This document shows positions 1 to 9,295 of a stretch of DNA of 64,000 nucleotides, one piece after another. The stretch is from Mycolicibacterium goodii (GTDB lineage Bacteria; Actinomycetota; Actinomycetes; Mycobacteriales; Mycobacteriaceae): the NCBI RefSeq assembly GCF_022370755.2, contig NZ_CP092364.2, positions 1,550,001 through 1,614,000 of the forward strand, given 5' to 3'. A program made the translations under genes and the position numbers. The stretch's first letter is position 1, and each line of letters begins with the position of its first letter. The notes under the pieces were generated by a model. It was not told the origin of the DNA. It saw only the letters and a list, made by a program, of their open reading frames with translations, and made no database searches.

Positions 1-523
1 CAGGCAGCAGAGCCGAATACGGCGTCTTGAGCCTGAGCTCGAATGTCGCCGGGTCGACAGCGCGCGAGCTTTCGTAGTAGGGCCGCAGATAACCGGCGTC
101 TGTGGCCGATTCGGTCGCCGGGTCGAGGATGTGCTCGAAGTTCGCCTTGACAGCCTCGGCGTCCAGCGGGGTGCCGTCGTGGAACTTCACCCCCTGCTTG
201 ATCGCGAAGGTGTAGGTCAGGCCGTCGGGGGAGACCTCCCACGACTCGGCGAGCCATGGCACCACCGAGCCGTCGGGTCGCTCGGAGACCAGGCTGTCCA
301 GGTACTGGCGCGCGACGTAGGTTTGCGGCATGTCGCCGAAGTTGTGTGGATCCAGGCACGTGGGTTCGCGGTCGGTCGCGTACACGATGGAGCCCCCGCT
401 CACCGGGTTCCCATCGGATGCGGACTCGTCGACGCCGCCGGAACCACCGCAACCCGCGAGGGTAAGGGCGGCGACGAGCGCGAGCGAGCCGGGAACGGCA
501 CGGCGATATGGAGTTCGGATCAC
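1..523 (-). CDS. ABC peptide/solute-binding lipoprotein, N-terminal part (cut by window edge)
   Basis: Only the first ~174 residues are inside the window. The GTG start at 523 gives a basic N-terminus, a short hydrophobic stretch and a lipobox (LTLAGC) followed by a Gly/Ser linker, so this is a membrane-anchored lipoprotein. The mature part reads ATDREPTCLDPHNF, then LAESWEVSPDGLTYTFAIK and KFHDGTPLDAEAVK, the hallmark segments of family 5 extracellular solute-binding proteins (oligopeptide/dipeptide/nickel). The matching permease genes should lie left of the window. It resembles the second such protein at 23017-24546 but belongs to a different operon. Family assignment is firm; substrate is unknown. 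Confidence 0.88.
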   Translation of the reverse strand, partial: MIRTPYRRAVPGSLALVAALTLAGCGGSGGVDESASDGNPVSGGSIVYATDREPTCLDPHNFGDMPQTYVARQYLDSLVSERPDGSVVPWLAESWEVSPDGLTYTFAIKQGVKFHDGTPLDAEAVKANFEHILDPATESATDAGYLRPYYESSRAVDPATFELRLKTPYSALLP

Positions 524-614
524 TGACTGGTCTTTCGATCGACGGAGCCGATGTCACCGGTGCGGTCGGGACGCGTCCGGTGGGCACGCGGATGTTGATG
601 ACCGCGTCATATTG

Positions 615-632
615 CCGTAAGGCTTCTTACGG
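615..632. promoter_or_regulatory. Perfect 7-bp palindrome between ponA3 and the solute-binding protein gene
   Basis: CCGTAAG-GCTT-CTTACGG lies in the 246-bp gap upstream of the leftward solute-binding protein gene and downstream of ponA3. There is no T-run on either side, so it is a weak terminator candidate and could be an operator for the lipoprotein gene. No further signal was recognised in the gap. Confidence 0.3.
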
Positions 633-769
633 AAATAGCGATCGAATCAGCGCGATTCTTTTCGTTCCGGCAACTGCCCCGCGGCTTTTCGCGGCTCAGC
701 GCGATGAGCGCCACACCGCATCGCGCGGAGTGGCCGGCACGTCAGGAGGGCCGCGTCACGAGAGCCACG

Positions 770-3250
770 TCAGAACGGTGTCCCCGGAGGCGGGGGCGGC
801 GGAGGGGCCGGCGGAGGAGGTGGCGGTGGTGGCGGCGGTGGGCCCGGGATCGTGATCGGGGGCAACCCGGGGATCAACACGACGTTGGGCGGCGGAGGCG
901 GTCCCCCGGGTGGGGGCGGCGGCGCCTCGGGCGGTCGCACCACGACCGGTGGCGGTACGTAACCCGTGCTGGTGTTGATCGTGATGACCGATCCCGGTAT
1001 GGTCCGTCCGCTCGGCGTGGTGCCGACGACGGTGCCTCTGGTCGCGGAACTGTTGACCGGCGTGGGGTATTCGGCGACCTGGAATCCCGCTTCCTGCAAC
1101 TTCTTGCGGGCCGCGTCGAGTTTCAGCCCGGTCACGCTGGGCACCTGGCTGCCCGGACCGCCCTCGACGTAACGCGGGTCGGTGGGTGGCATCGATATCG
1201 GACCGAAGTGCTCGGCGACGGGCTTCATCGCCCGGTACCACGTCAGTGCGGGCTCCGTACCGCCGTACAGGTCGCCGTCGCCGCACTTGCGGAGCGGATA
1301 TGAACACAGACCGGACGGCGTGGAGGAGTCGTCGAAAATGTAATTCGCCGCGGCATATTGGTTGGTGAAGCCGAGGAACGCCGAGGAGCGGTGCGACTCG
1401 GTGGTGCCGGTCTTGCCCGACATCGGCAGCGTCCACCCCACCGAAGACGCTGCACCCGTTGCGGTTCCGCCCGTATGGTCTTTCCCCAGCGCGTTGGCCA
1501 TCGTGTTGGCGAGTCCTTCCGGCACGGCCTGCTCGCACGGCACGGTCTCGACGCCCACTTCTTTGCCGTTGCGGTCGAAAACCTTGTCGATCGGTGTCGG
1601 TGGACACCACACGCCGCCCGAGGCCAGGGTCGCGCCCACATTGGACAGTTCGAGGGCGTTGAGCTCGAGCGGCCCGAGGGTGAACGATCCGATGTTCTGC
1701 CGCTTCACATAGTCGGCGATGCTCTCGCCCGAATTGTCGGTGTACGCCGCGGCGCTGCCCGGTTCGGCGTAGGACCGCAACCCCAGCCGGACCGCCATGT
1801 CGACCGCGCGAGGCACCCCGATCTGCGAGATCAGTTTGGCGAATGCGGTGTTGGGGGACTGGGCCAGCGCATCGGTGACGTTCATCGGACTGCCGTAGGC
1901 CCGGGCGTTCTTCACGCACCAGGTCTCCTTGGGGCAGCCCGGGGTGTCGCTGCTACCCAGCCCGCGGGCCGCGAAGCTGGCGGGTACGTCGAGGCGCGCG
2001 TTGATCCCCATCCCCATGTCGAGTGCCGCTGCGGTCGTGAAGATCTTGAAGATCGACCCGGCGCCGTCACCGACGAGGGAGAACGGTTGCGGTTGCATGG
2101 TCTCGCCGGCGTCGAGGTTCAAACCGTAGGTGCGGTTGTCGGCCATCGCGACCACACGGTGCGCGGTCTTGCCCGGCGTGATCACGTTCATCACGCTGGC
2201 GACGCCGCGAGTGGTCGGTGCCGCGGCACGGTCGACCGCCGACTTCACGCTGGCCTGCACAGCGGGGTCGAGGGTCGTGCGGATCAGGTAGCCGTTGCGC
2301 GCGACGTCTTCTTGGCTGATCCCGGCGCTCGCCAGGTACTGCAGCGCGTACTCGCAGAAGAACGCGCGGTCACCCGCACCGATACAGCCCTGCGGCAATG
2401 GATCGGGACGTGGCAGCACCCCGAGCGGCGTGGCCTTGGCGGCGCGCAGCTCGGCCGCGTGGTCGGGCAGGTACTCGATCATGGTGTCCAGTACGAGGTT
2501 CCGGCGTTGCAGAGCGCCGTCGGGATTGGTGTAGGGGTTCAGCGCGCTGGTGGACCGCACCAGGCCCGCCAGCAGCGCGGCCTGCTGCCAGTTGAGCCGG
2601 GACGCGTCGATCCCGAAGTACGTGCGTGCCGCGTCCTGTACCCCGAACGAGCCGTTTCCGAACGACACGAGATTGAGGTAGCGGGTGAGGATCTCACCTT
2701 TGGACAACGCGTTGTCCATGGCCAGGGCGATGCGGATCTCGCGCAGCTTGCGGGCCGGGCTGATCTCGACGGCGGCGCGGCGTTCGGCCTGGGTCTTCGC
2801 CTTGACCAGCAGGTTGTAGTTCTTGACGTACTGTTGCTCGAGCGTGGAACCGCCGCGTACGTCCTCTATTCCGCGCAGATAACCGATGAGCCCGTTGAGC
2901 GTTCCCTGCAGATCGACACCATTGTGCTCGGCGAATCGCTTGTCCTCGATCGAGACGATAGCGAGTTTCATGGTGTCGGCGATCCGATCACTGGGCACCA
3001 CCCAGCGCCGCTGCTGATAGAACCACGCGATCGGCTCGCCGGCTGCGTCGACCATCGTCGACACGATCGGCACCTCGCCCTCGAGGACCAGTTCGGAATC
3101 CTGTGCCACCTGATCGGACAGTCGCATCACGAGCATGCCACCACCGCCGAAAACGGGGAACAGCAACAACATCGCGAGGAATCCGGCCAGCACGCAATGC
3201 ATGGCCAGCTTGGCAACCGTTTCCCCCGACCGGCGGGGCGGGCCGGACAT
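770..3250 (-). CDS. ponA3: Bifunctional class A penicillin-binding protein, PonA3 type
   Basis: An 826-residue class A PBP that polymerises lipid II and cross-links peptidoglycan outside the membrane. A short cytoplasmic N-terminus and one membrane segment (about 17-40) are followed by a GT51 glycosyltransferase domain with EDKRFAEHNG (catalytic Glu102) and RGGSTLEQQ (132-140). The transpeptidase domain has S399-I-F-K402, S465-P-N467 and K613-T-G-T. A single PASTA domain (about 701-765) and a tail of ~60 residues that is almost all proline close the protein. ATG start at 3250. Mycobacteria usually carry PonA1 and PonA2; the symbol ponA3 rests on my recall that M. smegmatis has a third copy, and the gene could be named otherwise. 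The next gene upstream in the same direction is the MmpL gene, 119 bp away. Confidence 0.87.
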   Translation of the reverse strand: MSGPPRRSGETVAKLAMHCVLAGFLAMLLLFPVFGGGGMLVMRLSDQVAQDSELVLEGEVPIVSTMVDAAGEPIAWFYQQRRWVVPSDRIADTMKLAIVSIEDKRFAEHNGVDLQGTLNGLIGYLRGIEDVRGGSTLEQQYVKNYNLLVKAKTQAERRAAVEISPARKLREIRIALAMDNALSKGEILTRYLNLVSFGNGSFGVQDAARTYFGIDASRLNWQQAALLAGLVRSTSALNPYTNPDGALQRRNLVLDTMIEYLPDHAAELRAAKATPLGVLPRPDPLPQGCIGAGDRAFFCEYALQYLASAGISQEDVARNGYLIRTTLDPAVQASVKSAVDRAAAPTTRGVASVMNVITPGKTAHRVVAMADNRTYGLNLDAGETMQPQPFSLVGDGAGSIFKIFTTAAALDMGMGINARLDVPASFAARGLGSSDTPGCPKETWCVKNARAYGSPMNVTDALAQSPNTAFAKLISQIGVPRAVDMAVRLGLRSYAEPGSAAAYTDNSGESIADYVKRQNIGSFTLGPLELNALELSNVGATLASGGVWCPPTPIDKVFDRNGKEVGVETVPCEQAVPEGLANTMANALGKDHTGGTATGAASSVGWTLPMSGKTGTTESHRSSAFLGFTNQYAAANYIFDDSSTPSGLCSYPLRKCGDGDLYGGTEPALTWYRAMKPVAEHFGPISMPPTDPRYVEGGPGSQVPSVTGLKLDAARKKLQEAGFQVAEYPTPVNSSATRGTVVGTTPSGRTIPGSVITINTSTGYVPPPVVVRPPEAPPPPPGGPPPPPNVVLIPGLPPITIPGPPPPPPPPPPPAPPPPPPPGTPF

Positions 3251-3369
3251 GGATCAAGCGTATGCCCGCCGGCGTCGCGCGGTGACGGTTACACGTAACT
3301 GGTTCGCGCCGTTGCCATCTCGGACCGGTAACGGCTCGGGTGTCGGGCGGGAGTGCCTGCGGGACCGGC

Positions 3370-6246
3370 CTAGGAGGTGGCGGCCTTCTCGCGCGCCAGC
3401 GCCTGGGCGACGACGCCGCGGGCCGGACGGGTGCGCACCACCTGCGGCCACCAGAACCAGCGGCCCATCAACGCCGCGATCGACGGCGTCATGAACGACC
3501 GGATCACCAGGGTGTCGAACAGCAGGCCCATACCGATCGTCGTGCCGACCTGCGCCACCACCGTCATCTCGCTGACCAGCATCGACATCATGGTAAACGC
3601 GAACACCAGGCCGGCCGCGGTCACCACCGACCCGCTGCCGCCCATCGCACGGATGATGCCGGTGTTGATCCCCGCGGGCAGTTCCTCTTTGAGGCGCGCC
3701 ACCAGCAGCAGGTTGTAATCGGCGCCGACGGCCAGCAGCACGATGACGGCCATCGCCATCACCATGAAGTGCAGGTCGATGCCCAAAATGTGCTGCCACA
3801 CCAGGATCGACAACCCGAACGATGCGCCAAGCGAGATCAGCACCGTGCCGACGATGACGGCGGCGGCCACCGCACTGCGCGTGATCAGCAGCATGATGAT
3901 GAAGATCAGGCACAGCGCCGAGATACCCGCGATGATCAGGTCGTAGTTGTTGCCTTCCTGCATGTCCTTGAAGGCCGCGGCGGTGCCGCCGACGTAGATC
4001 TTCGAACCCTCCCACGGAGTGTTCTTCATGGCCTCCTTGGCGGCCAGCTTGATCTGGTCGATGAGCTTGATCCCGTCGGGTGTCAGCGGGTCACCCTCGT
4101 GGGAGATGATGAACCGCACCGCTTTTCCGTCGGGGGAGATGAAGCTCTTCATACCGCGCTTGAAGTCGGCGTTGTTGAAGATCTCCGGCGGCAGGTAGAA
4201 CGTGTCGTCGTTCTTGGCGGTGTTGAACGCCTCACCCATGGCGGTCTGGCCGTCCTGCATCGCGGCCATCTGCTCCTGCAGACCCTTCTGGGTCTGGTGC
4301 ATCGTGAGCATCATGGTGCGCATCTTGCGCATCGTCTCGATCTGCGGCGGCATCATCGCCACCATCCGCGGCATGAGCGCGTCGAGCCGGTCCATGTCCG
4401 GCAGCAGTTCCTCCATGGCCTCGGTCATGGTGTCCATGCCGTCGAGCGCGTCGAACACCGAGCGCATCGACTGGCACATCGGGATGTTGTAGCAGTGCGG
4501 TTCCCAGTACAGGTAGTTGCGCAACGGGCGCAGGAAGTCGTCGAAATTCGCGAGGTTGTCCCGCAACTCCTTGACGTCCTCGACCATGATGTGCGTCTTG
4601 CCGACCATGCTGTGGGTGGTCGATGCCATCTCCTGCATCAGCACGATCGTGCGGTCCATCAACTCGATGGTGCGCTGCATCTCGTCGGCCTGCAGCAGCA
4701 TGTCGTCGGCCCGGTCGAGCATGTACTTGCGGTTCATGGTCTGCAGCGTCCCGCTCATGCTCATCTGGGCCGGGATGGTGCTGAACTCCAGCGGTTCGCC
4801 CTGTGGCCGGGTGATGGCCTGGACGCTGCCGATACCGGGGACGCGGAACACCGCCTTGGCGATCTTGTCGATGACGAGGAAGTCGGCCGAATTGCGGACG
4901 TCGTGTTCGGTCTCGATGAGCAGCAGTTCGGGGTTCATCTTCGCAGGCGAGAAGTGGCGTTCGGCGGCGGCGAACCCCTCCTGCGCGGGCAGATCGTCCG
5001 GCAGGTAGTTGCGGTCGTTGTAGTTGGTCCGGTAGCCGGGCAGGGCCAGCAGTCCCACCAGCGACAGCAGGATCGTCGCCATCAGCACCGCACCCGGCCA
5101 ACGCACCACGAAGGCGCCGAGCCGCCGCCAGCCCCGGATCCGCATCGCGCGTTTGGGTTCGAGGATCTTGCCGAACCGGGTCGCGACGGTGATCACCGCG
5201 GGTCCCAGCGTCAGTGCGGCCACCACTGCGATGGTCATGCCGACGGCCATCGGGATGCCCAGCGTCTGGAAGTAGGGCAGCCGCGTGAAGTGCAGGCACA
5301 ACGTCGCGCCGGCGATGGTCATGCCCGAACCCAGCACCACGTGGGCGGTGCCGCGGAACATCGTGTAGTACGCCTGCTCCTTGGACTCGCCGACGGTCCG
5401 GGCCTCCTGGTAGCGCCCGATCAGGAAGATCGCGTAGTCGGTCGACGCCGCGATCGCGAGCGTCACCAGCAGCTGGGTGGCGAACGTCGAGAGCCCGATG
5501 AGTTCGTGATAGCCCAGGAAGGCGACGACACCGCGCGCCGACTGCAGGCAGATCACCACGAGGAACAGCGTGATGAGCACCGTGACGATCGATCGGTACA
5601 CCAGCAGCAGCATCGTGATGATGACCAGGAAGGTCGCCGCCTCGATGATGCGCACGCTGCGGTCACCGGCGATCTGCTGATCGTTGGCCAGTGCCGAGCC
5701 GCCCGTGACGTACACCTTGACCCCGGGCGGCGGCTCCAGCCCCTTGACCAGGTCCTGGACGGCCTGCACCGACTCGTTGGCCAGCGCCTCACCCATGTTG
5801 CCGGCGAGGAACACCTGCACGTAGGCGGCCCTGCCGTCGTTGCTCTGCGCGCCGGCCTCGGTGAGCGGATCACCCCAGAAGTCCTGGACGTGCTCGACAT
5901 GCGCGGTGTCGGCCTCGAGCCGGTCGACCATGTCGTTGTAGAAGATGTGCGCGTCGTCGCCGAGCGGTTTGTCGCCTTCCAGCACGATCATGGCGGAGCT
6001 GTCGGACTTGAACTCGTCGAACACCTCGCCGATACGCTTCATCGCGATCACCGACGGCGCGTAGTCGGGGCTCATGGACACCGACCGCATCTGACCGACT
6101 TCTTCGAGCGACGGCACCGTGGCGCCCAGGACCCCGAGCAGCGCGATCCAGCCGAGGATGATCGGGATGGCGAGTCGACGGATCCATCGAGCTATCCCGG
6201 TGTGCTCGCTTTTGCGCGCGGCGGGACTGTCGGTGGGTACGGCCAT
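3370..6246 (-). CDS. MmpL-family RND transporter (MmpL4/5-like)
   Basis: A 958-residue inner-membrane RND transporter of the mycobacterial MmpL type, which exports lipids or siderophores using proton motive force. One membrane helix near residues 25-45 precedes a periplasmic porter loop, then a bundle of helices at about 200-390 and a second bundle at about 770-930. The two conserved Asp-Tyr pairs of the proton relay are present (D270-Y271 and D843-Y844). The second loop holds a Met-rich helical stretch (about 600-690) predicted to form the long coiled coil seen in MmpL4/MmpL5-like members. No mmpS gene is adjacent, although MmpL4/5-like proteins normally have one. Substrate cannot be told from sequence. 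Confidence 0.92.
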   Translation of the reverse strand: MAVPTDSPAARKSEHTGIARWIRRLAIPIILGWIALLGVLGATVPSLEEVGQMRSVSMSPDYAPSVIAMKRIGEVFDEFKSDSSAMIVLEGDKPLGDDAHIFYNDMVDRLEADTAHVEHVQDFWGDPLTEAGAQSNDGRAAYVQVFLAGNMGEALANESVQAVQDLVKGLEPPPGVKVYVTGGSALANDQQIAGDRSVRIIEAATFLVIITMLLLVYRSIVTVLITLFLVVICLQSARGVVAFLGYHELIGLSTFATQLLVTLAIAASTDYAIFLIGRYQEARTVGESKEQAYYTMFRGTAHVVLGSGMTIAGATLCLHFTRLPYFQTLGIPMAVGMTIAVVAALTLGPAVITVATRFGKILEPKRAMRIRGWRRLGAFVVRWPGAVLMATILLSLVGLLALPGYRTNYNDRNYLPDDLPAQEGFAAAERHFSPAKMNPELLLIETEHDVRNSADFLVIDKIAKAVFRVPGIGSVQAITRPQGEPLEFSTIPAQMSMSGTLQTMNRKYMLDRADDMLLQADEMQRTIELMDRTIVLMQEMASTTHSMVGKTHIMVEDVKELRDNLANFDDFLRPLRNYLYWEPHCYNIPMCQSMRSVFDALDGMDTMTEAMEELLPDMDRLDALMPRMVAMMPPQIETMRKMRTMMLTMHQTQKGLQEQMAAMQDGQTAMGEAFNTAKNDDTFYLPPEIFNNADFKRGMKSFISPDGKAVRFIISHEGDPLTPDGIKLIDQIKLAAKEAMKNTPWEGSKIYVGGTAAAFKDMQEGNNYDLIIAGISALCLIFIIMLLITRSAVAAAVIVGTVLISLGASFGLSILVWQHILGIDLHFMVMAMAVIVLLAVGADYNLLLVARLKEELPAGINTGIIRAMGGSGSVVTAAGLVFAFTMMSMLVSEMTVVAQVGTTIGMGLLFDTLVIRSFMTPSIAALMGRWFWWPQVVRTRPARGVVAQALAREKAATS

Positions 6247-6365
6247 GAAAACCCTTGATGGTCGGTCTGGAAGTCACGACGCGGCAGTGGTTAGGTCCGC
6301 TATCGTCCCACTGTCTTACCAGATGTCGGGGTTCGCCAGGGGCGTCCCCTCCGCCGACACACCCG

Positions 6366-7127
6366 TCAGAACTGCACCCCTCGGGTGAGCGCACCATCGA
6401 CCACCAGGTTCGTTCCCGTGATGAAGCTCGCCGCGGGGCTGCTGAGGAAGACGACGGCGTTGGCTATCTCACGCGGTGTCGCCATCCGCCCGGTCGGGTT
6501 GAGGGCGAGTGAGGCGGCGAACAACTCGGGATCGTTCTTCTCGATGGTGGGCCACACGCCGCCCGGGAAGTAGGTGTTGCCCGGGCTGACCGTGTTGGCG
6601 CGTACCCCTTGCGCCGCGAGCTGGTACGCCAGCCCCTGGGTGTAGTGGATGATCGCGGCCTTGAACGTGCCGTACGGTCCGGCCGCGAAGTCGATCTCGC
6701 GGCCCGACACGCTGGAGATGGTCACGATCGAGCCGGCCTCGCTCTTCAGCAGGTACGGCAGCGCGGCGTCGACCAGTCCGACCGTGCCCATCATGTCCAC
6801 CTCGAAACTGGTGCGCCAGTTCTCGTGGCTCTCGGGGATGGCCAGCGCGCTCACGTTGGCCACGACGCCGTCGAGACCGCCGAGCGTCTCGGCGCTTCGC
6901 GCGACCCAGTCGGCGACCGCGGTACCGTCGCCGACATCCACCGGAGTGCCCACCACGGTCGCGCCGTCGGCGGCGAGCTCCTGTTGCGTCGCGGAGACCG
7001 ATTCGGGAGTGCGGGCGCAGAACGCCACCGCGGCGCCCTCGGCCAGCAGCCCTTCGGCGACGGCACGCCCGATGCCGCGCGTGCCGCCGGTGACGACGAA
7101 GCGTTTACCGCTCAATCCAAGATCCAT
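6366..7127 (-). CDS. Short-chain dehydrogenase/reductase
   Basis: A 253-residue classical SDR: nucleotide motif TGGTRGIG (13-20), catalytic Ser139, Y152-x-x-x-K156, and a C-terminal FITGTNLVVDG segment typical of FabG-like enzymes. The NNAG motif reads NVSA. It begins 17 bp after the stop of the acetamidase-family gene and is read in the same direction, so the two are probably co-transcribed. The substrate is unknown; the neighbours suggest catabolism of an amide- or carbonyl-containing compound. Confidence 0.88.
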   Translation of the reverse strand: MDLGLSGKRFVVTGGTRGIGRAVAEGLLAEGAAVAFCARTPESVSATQQELAADGATVVGTPVDVGDGTAVADWVARSAETLGGLDGVVANVSALAIPESHENWRTSFEVDMMGTVGLVDAALPYLLKSEAGSIVTISSVSGREIDFAAGPYGTFKAAIIHYTQGLAYQLAAQGVRANTVSPGNTYFPGGVWPTIEKNDPELFAASLALNPTGRMATPREIANAVVFLSSPAASFITGTNLVVDGALTRGVQF

Positions 7128-7144
7128 GGCAGTCCTGTTCGGGT

Positions 7145-8158
7145 TCAGTAGGAGATGGCGCCGAGTGCGCGGCCCGCGCTGCGCAGCTCACCGTGGATGC
7201 CGCCGTAGGCCGAGGCCGCGGGAAGCAGGCGTTTGTCGATCTTGGTGAGGGCACTGTAATTCACGTCGACGACGTTGGCGATCGGATTCTGCGCGATCTG
7301 CGTCAGCAACTGATAGGCGTCGTACTTGTCCAGGCCGTACAGCTCACCGAGCCAGGTGATCATCTCGACCTGGCTGGCGCGCCATGCCTCCTCGAGCGGA
7401 CGGCCCGAACCGATCGCCATCAGGTGTGTGTCGGTCTCCAGCCGCGGCCAGGCCGGGCCGCCGCCCTTGATGAGTTCGACGATCGCGGTGACGTTCATGG
7501 CGCCCTCGACCGCGGTGCCGCAGGCCTCGCCCTCACCCTGGCGGTAGTGGCCGTCACCGAGCGAGAACAGGGCGCCCTCGACGTTGACCCGCAGATAACA
7601 GGTGGCGCCCGCGGTCATCTCCGGGGTGTCCATGTTGCCGCCGAACGCATCGGGCACCAGTGACGTGCGGACCTCACGCCGTGCCGGGGCCACCCCGACG
7701 GTGCCCAGCATGGGGTTGGCGGGCAGGGCCACCTCGAAGTCGCTGCCGCGCGCGGTGAACCCGACGGTGTGGGTGGCGGGGTCGTACTCGTAGATCCAGG
7801 TGCGCTCCGGCAGCGGGTCCTGCAGCGTCGGACTCACCGGGATGCTGGTGAGCCCGCCGAAGAACGGGATCAGCGTCGAGGCACCCCACGTACGGGCCGG
7901 GGTCAGGTCGACCAGGTGTACCGCCAGCGTGTCACCGGGTTCGGCGCCCTCGATCCAGAACGGCCCGGTCTGGGGGTTGAGGTCCTCGGTGTCGAGCGCG
8001 GTGCTGGCCACCGAGTCTTGGCTCGTGATGCGCCCGCCGTAGGCGTCCTCGGTCCACAACGTCAGTACCGTGCCCGGCTTGATCCGCATGATGGGCTCGG
8101 CTCCGCCGAACGTGTAGTGCAGCTGCTCGACCGTCGGTACGAACGTGATGTGATCCAT
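7145..8158 (-). CDS. Acetamidase/formamidase family protein
   Basis: A 337-residue member of the FmdA/AmdA amidohydrolase family, which releases ammonia from short amides. Supporting segments are the N-terminal GAEPIMRIKPGTVLTLWTED, the central GAEPGDTLAVHLVDL, the GDGHYRQGEGEACGTAVEG stretch that matches the family's metal/active-site region, and the C-terminal DKYDAYQLLTQIA with IANVVD. The start is placed at the ATG at 8158, two codons inside the longest frame. It is much shorter than, and clearly different from, the second family member at 10839-12095. It lies in a leftward string with the isochorismatase-like gene upstream and an SDR downstream. Exact substrate unknown. Confidence 0.86.
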   Translation of the reverse strand: MDHITFVPTVEQLHYTFGGAEPIMRIKPGTVLTLWTEDAYGGRITSQDSVASTALDTEDLNPQTGPFWIEGAEPGDTLAVHLVDLTPARTWGASTLIPFFGGLTSIPVSPTLQDPLPERTWIYEYDPATHTVGFTARGSDFEVALPANPMLGTVGVAPARREVRTSLVPDAFGGNMDTPEMTAGATCYLRVNVEGALFSLGDGHYRQGEGEACGTAVEGAMNVTAIVELIKGGGPAWPRLETDTHLMAIGSGRPLEEAWRASQVEMITWLGELYGLDKYDAYQLLTQIAQNPIANVVDVNYSALTKIDKRLLPAASAYGGIHGELRSAGRALGAISY

Positions 8159-8316
8159 GCACACATCCTCGTATGGCGGGGGCCTTTGCGCTGAACTGGG
8201 GTGAAATTACGCTGCTCGCAGGGGGACTGGCGCCTGGTCCGCCTCATCGAGGGTCGAGGCGCCGCTGCCCGTCACGGCGGGGCATGGCCGCCCACGCTGG
8301 ATCGATCGCACCGCAC

Positions 8317-8372
8317 CGAGATTGCACGCAGGGACAAAGTCCGCGCGTTCTGTGTCCCTGGATGCAATCTCG
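8317..8372 (-). terminator. Long hairpin just after the isochorismatase-like gene
   Basis: Arms CGAGATTGCA..CAGGGACA and TGTCCCTG..TGCAATCTCG pair over 18 bp with one 2x2 internal mismatch and a 16-nt loop. The hairpin starts 3 bp past the stop codon of the gene at 8376-9020, so it is well placed to end or stabilise that transcript before the acetamidase-family gene. There is no U-tract. Confidence 0.6.
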
Positions 8373-8375
8373 GCG

Positions 8376-9020
8376 TCAGCGCATCTCGGCGATCGCGTGG
8401 ATCACCTCGTCGGTCGACACGATCGCGTTCGCGTAGTTGGGCAGGTTCACCTCGAGCGCGGCGCGCATCTCCTCGACCGAGTAGTCGGCCGTCGCGTCGC
8501 GCACCAGCGTCACCTGGTAGCCCAGTTCGGCGCCGTGGCGCACGGTCGCCTCGACGCACGTGTGCGCGATGAGCCCGACGACGATGATCTGGCGGACGCC
8601 GTGACGTTTGAGCAGCAGGTCCAGATCGGTGTTGGCGAAGCCGCTGGAACACCAATGCTCCTGGGCCACAAGGTCCCCCGGACGCGGCGCCAGGTCTGGG
8701 TGGATCTCGCCGCCCCATGATCCGTACTCGAACGTGCGGTGCGACCAGGCGGCCCGTTGGATCGGCGCGACGTACCGCCACGTCTCGTAGTCGCCGGGCC
8801 GGTAGCGCCGGTGCAGCGCGTAGAACACCGGGATGCCCGACACGCGTGCGGCCTCGGTCATCTCGATCATGTGCGGCACGCATCCGATGGCCTCGGCGAC
8901 ACCCCGAAGCCGGTCCCACACCTTGCCGCCGTCGGAGATGAAGTCGTTGTACGGGTCTATCACCACCAGGCCGGTTGCCCCGGCGGTGTAAGACACTGCG
9001 GCACTCTGATCTGCAGCCAT
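8376..9020 (-). CDS. Isochorismatase-family cysteine hydrolase
   Basis: A 214-residue single-domain hydrolase of the isochorismatase/nicotinamidase fold. Catalytic Asp22 sits in VVIDPYNDF and the nucleophile C155 in GLIAHTCVEATV. The third catalytic residue, normally a Lys in a segment like vvxKhr, is not visible: the aligned stretch reads AQEHWCSSGFANTDLD. I recall this EHW..SSGFANTD form from other bacterial members, so it may mark a subfamily. A good Shine-Dalgarno (GAGGAGAA) precedes the ATG. It heads a leftward group with an amidase-family enzyme and an SDR, which suggests hydrolysis of an amide or ureide-like compound. Substrate unknown. Confidence 0.86.
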   Translation of the reverse strand: MAADQSAAVSYTAGATGLVVIDPYNDFISDGGKVWDRLRGVAEAIGCVPHMIEMTEAARVSGIPVFYALHRRYRPGDYETWRYVAPIQRAAWSHRTFEYGSWGGEIHPDLAPRPGDLVAQEHWCSSGFANTDLDLLLKRHGVRQIIVVGLIAHTCVEATVRHGAELGYQVTLVRDATADYSVEEMRAALEVNLPNYANAIVSTDEVIHAIAEMR

Positions 9021-9171
9021 CTGTTCTCCTCATCCGAGGGTAAGTGCTCAGATGAGCCCCGCGAGGCCTGTTGCACCCTTGTCACCGAATCGATACGGGC
9101 GCCGCTGAGCCGCAGGGGAACCGGTGCCGAAGTCGCGCGGACTCGCCGATGGTCGTCGGCGGCCTGACGGA

Positions 9172-9185
9172 TGTAGACCTCTACA
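9172..9185. promoter_or_regulatory. Candidate operator, TGTAGACCTCTACA
   Basis: A perfect 6-bp dyad with a 2-bp centre lies in the 275-bp gap between the divergent isochorismatase-like gene and the rightward chimeric gene. Its size and symmetry suit a GntR- or TetR-type repressor. No such regulator is adjacent. Confidence 0.35.
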
Positions 9186-9295
9186 AACGAACACGGCCCG
9201 GCTGTACGGCTCACCCGGTTTGGTCGATTCACCGCGACGTGGCCGCCATCTGATGCCCATACTTCCCGTGTCATCGAGTAGCGAGAGGTGGGATA

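Noticed and set aside
1358..3298. Long + strand frame opposite ponA3
   Set aside because: Composition is typical of an antisense shadow; the minus strand encodes complete GT51 and transpeptidase motifs.
3340..6258. Very long open frame on the + strand opposite the MmpL gene
   Set aside because: Its product is Arg/His/Asp-rich with no recognisable domain; it is the antisense of a GC-rich gene whose minus-strand product has all MmpL features.
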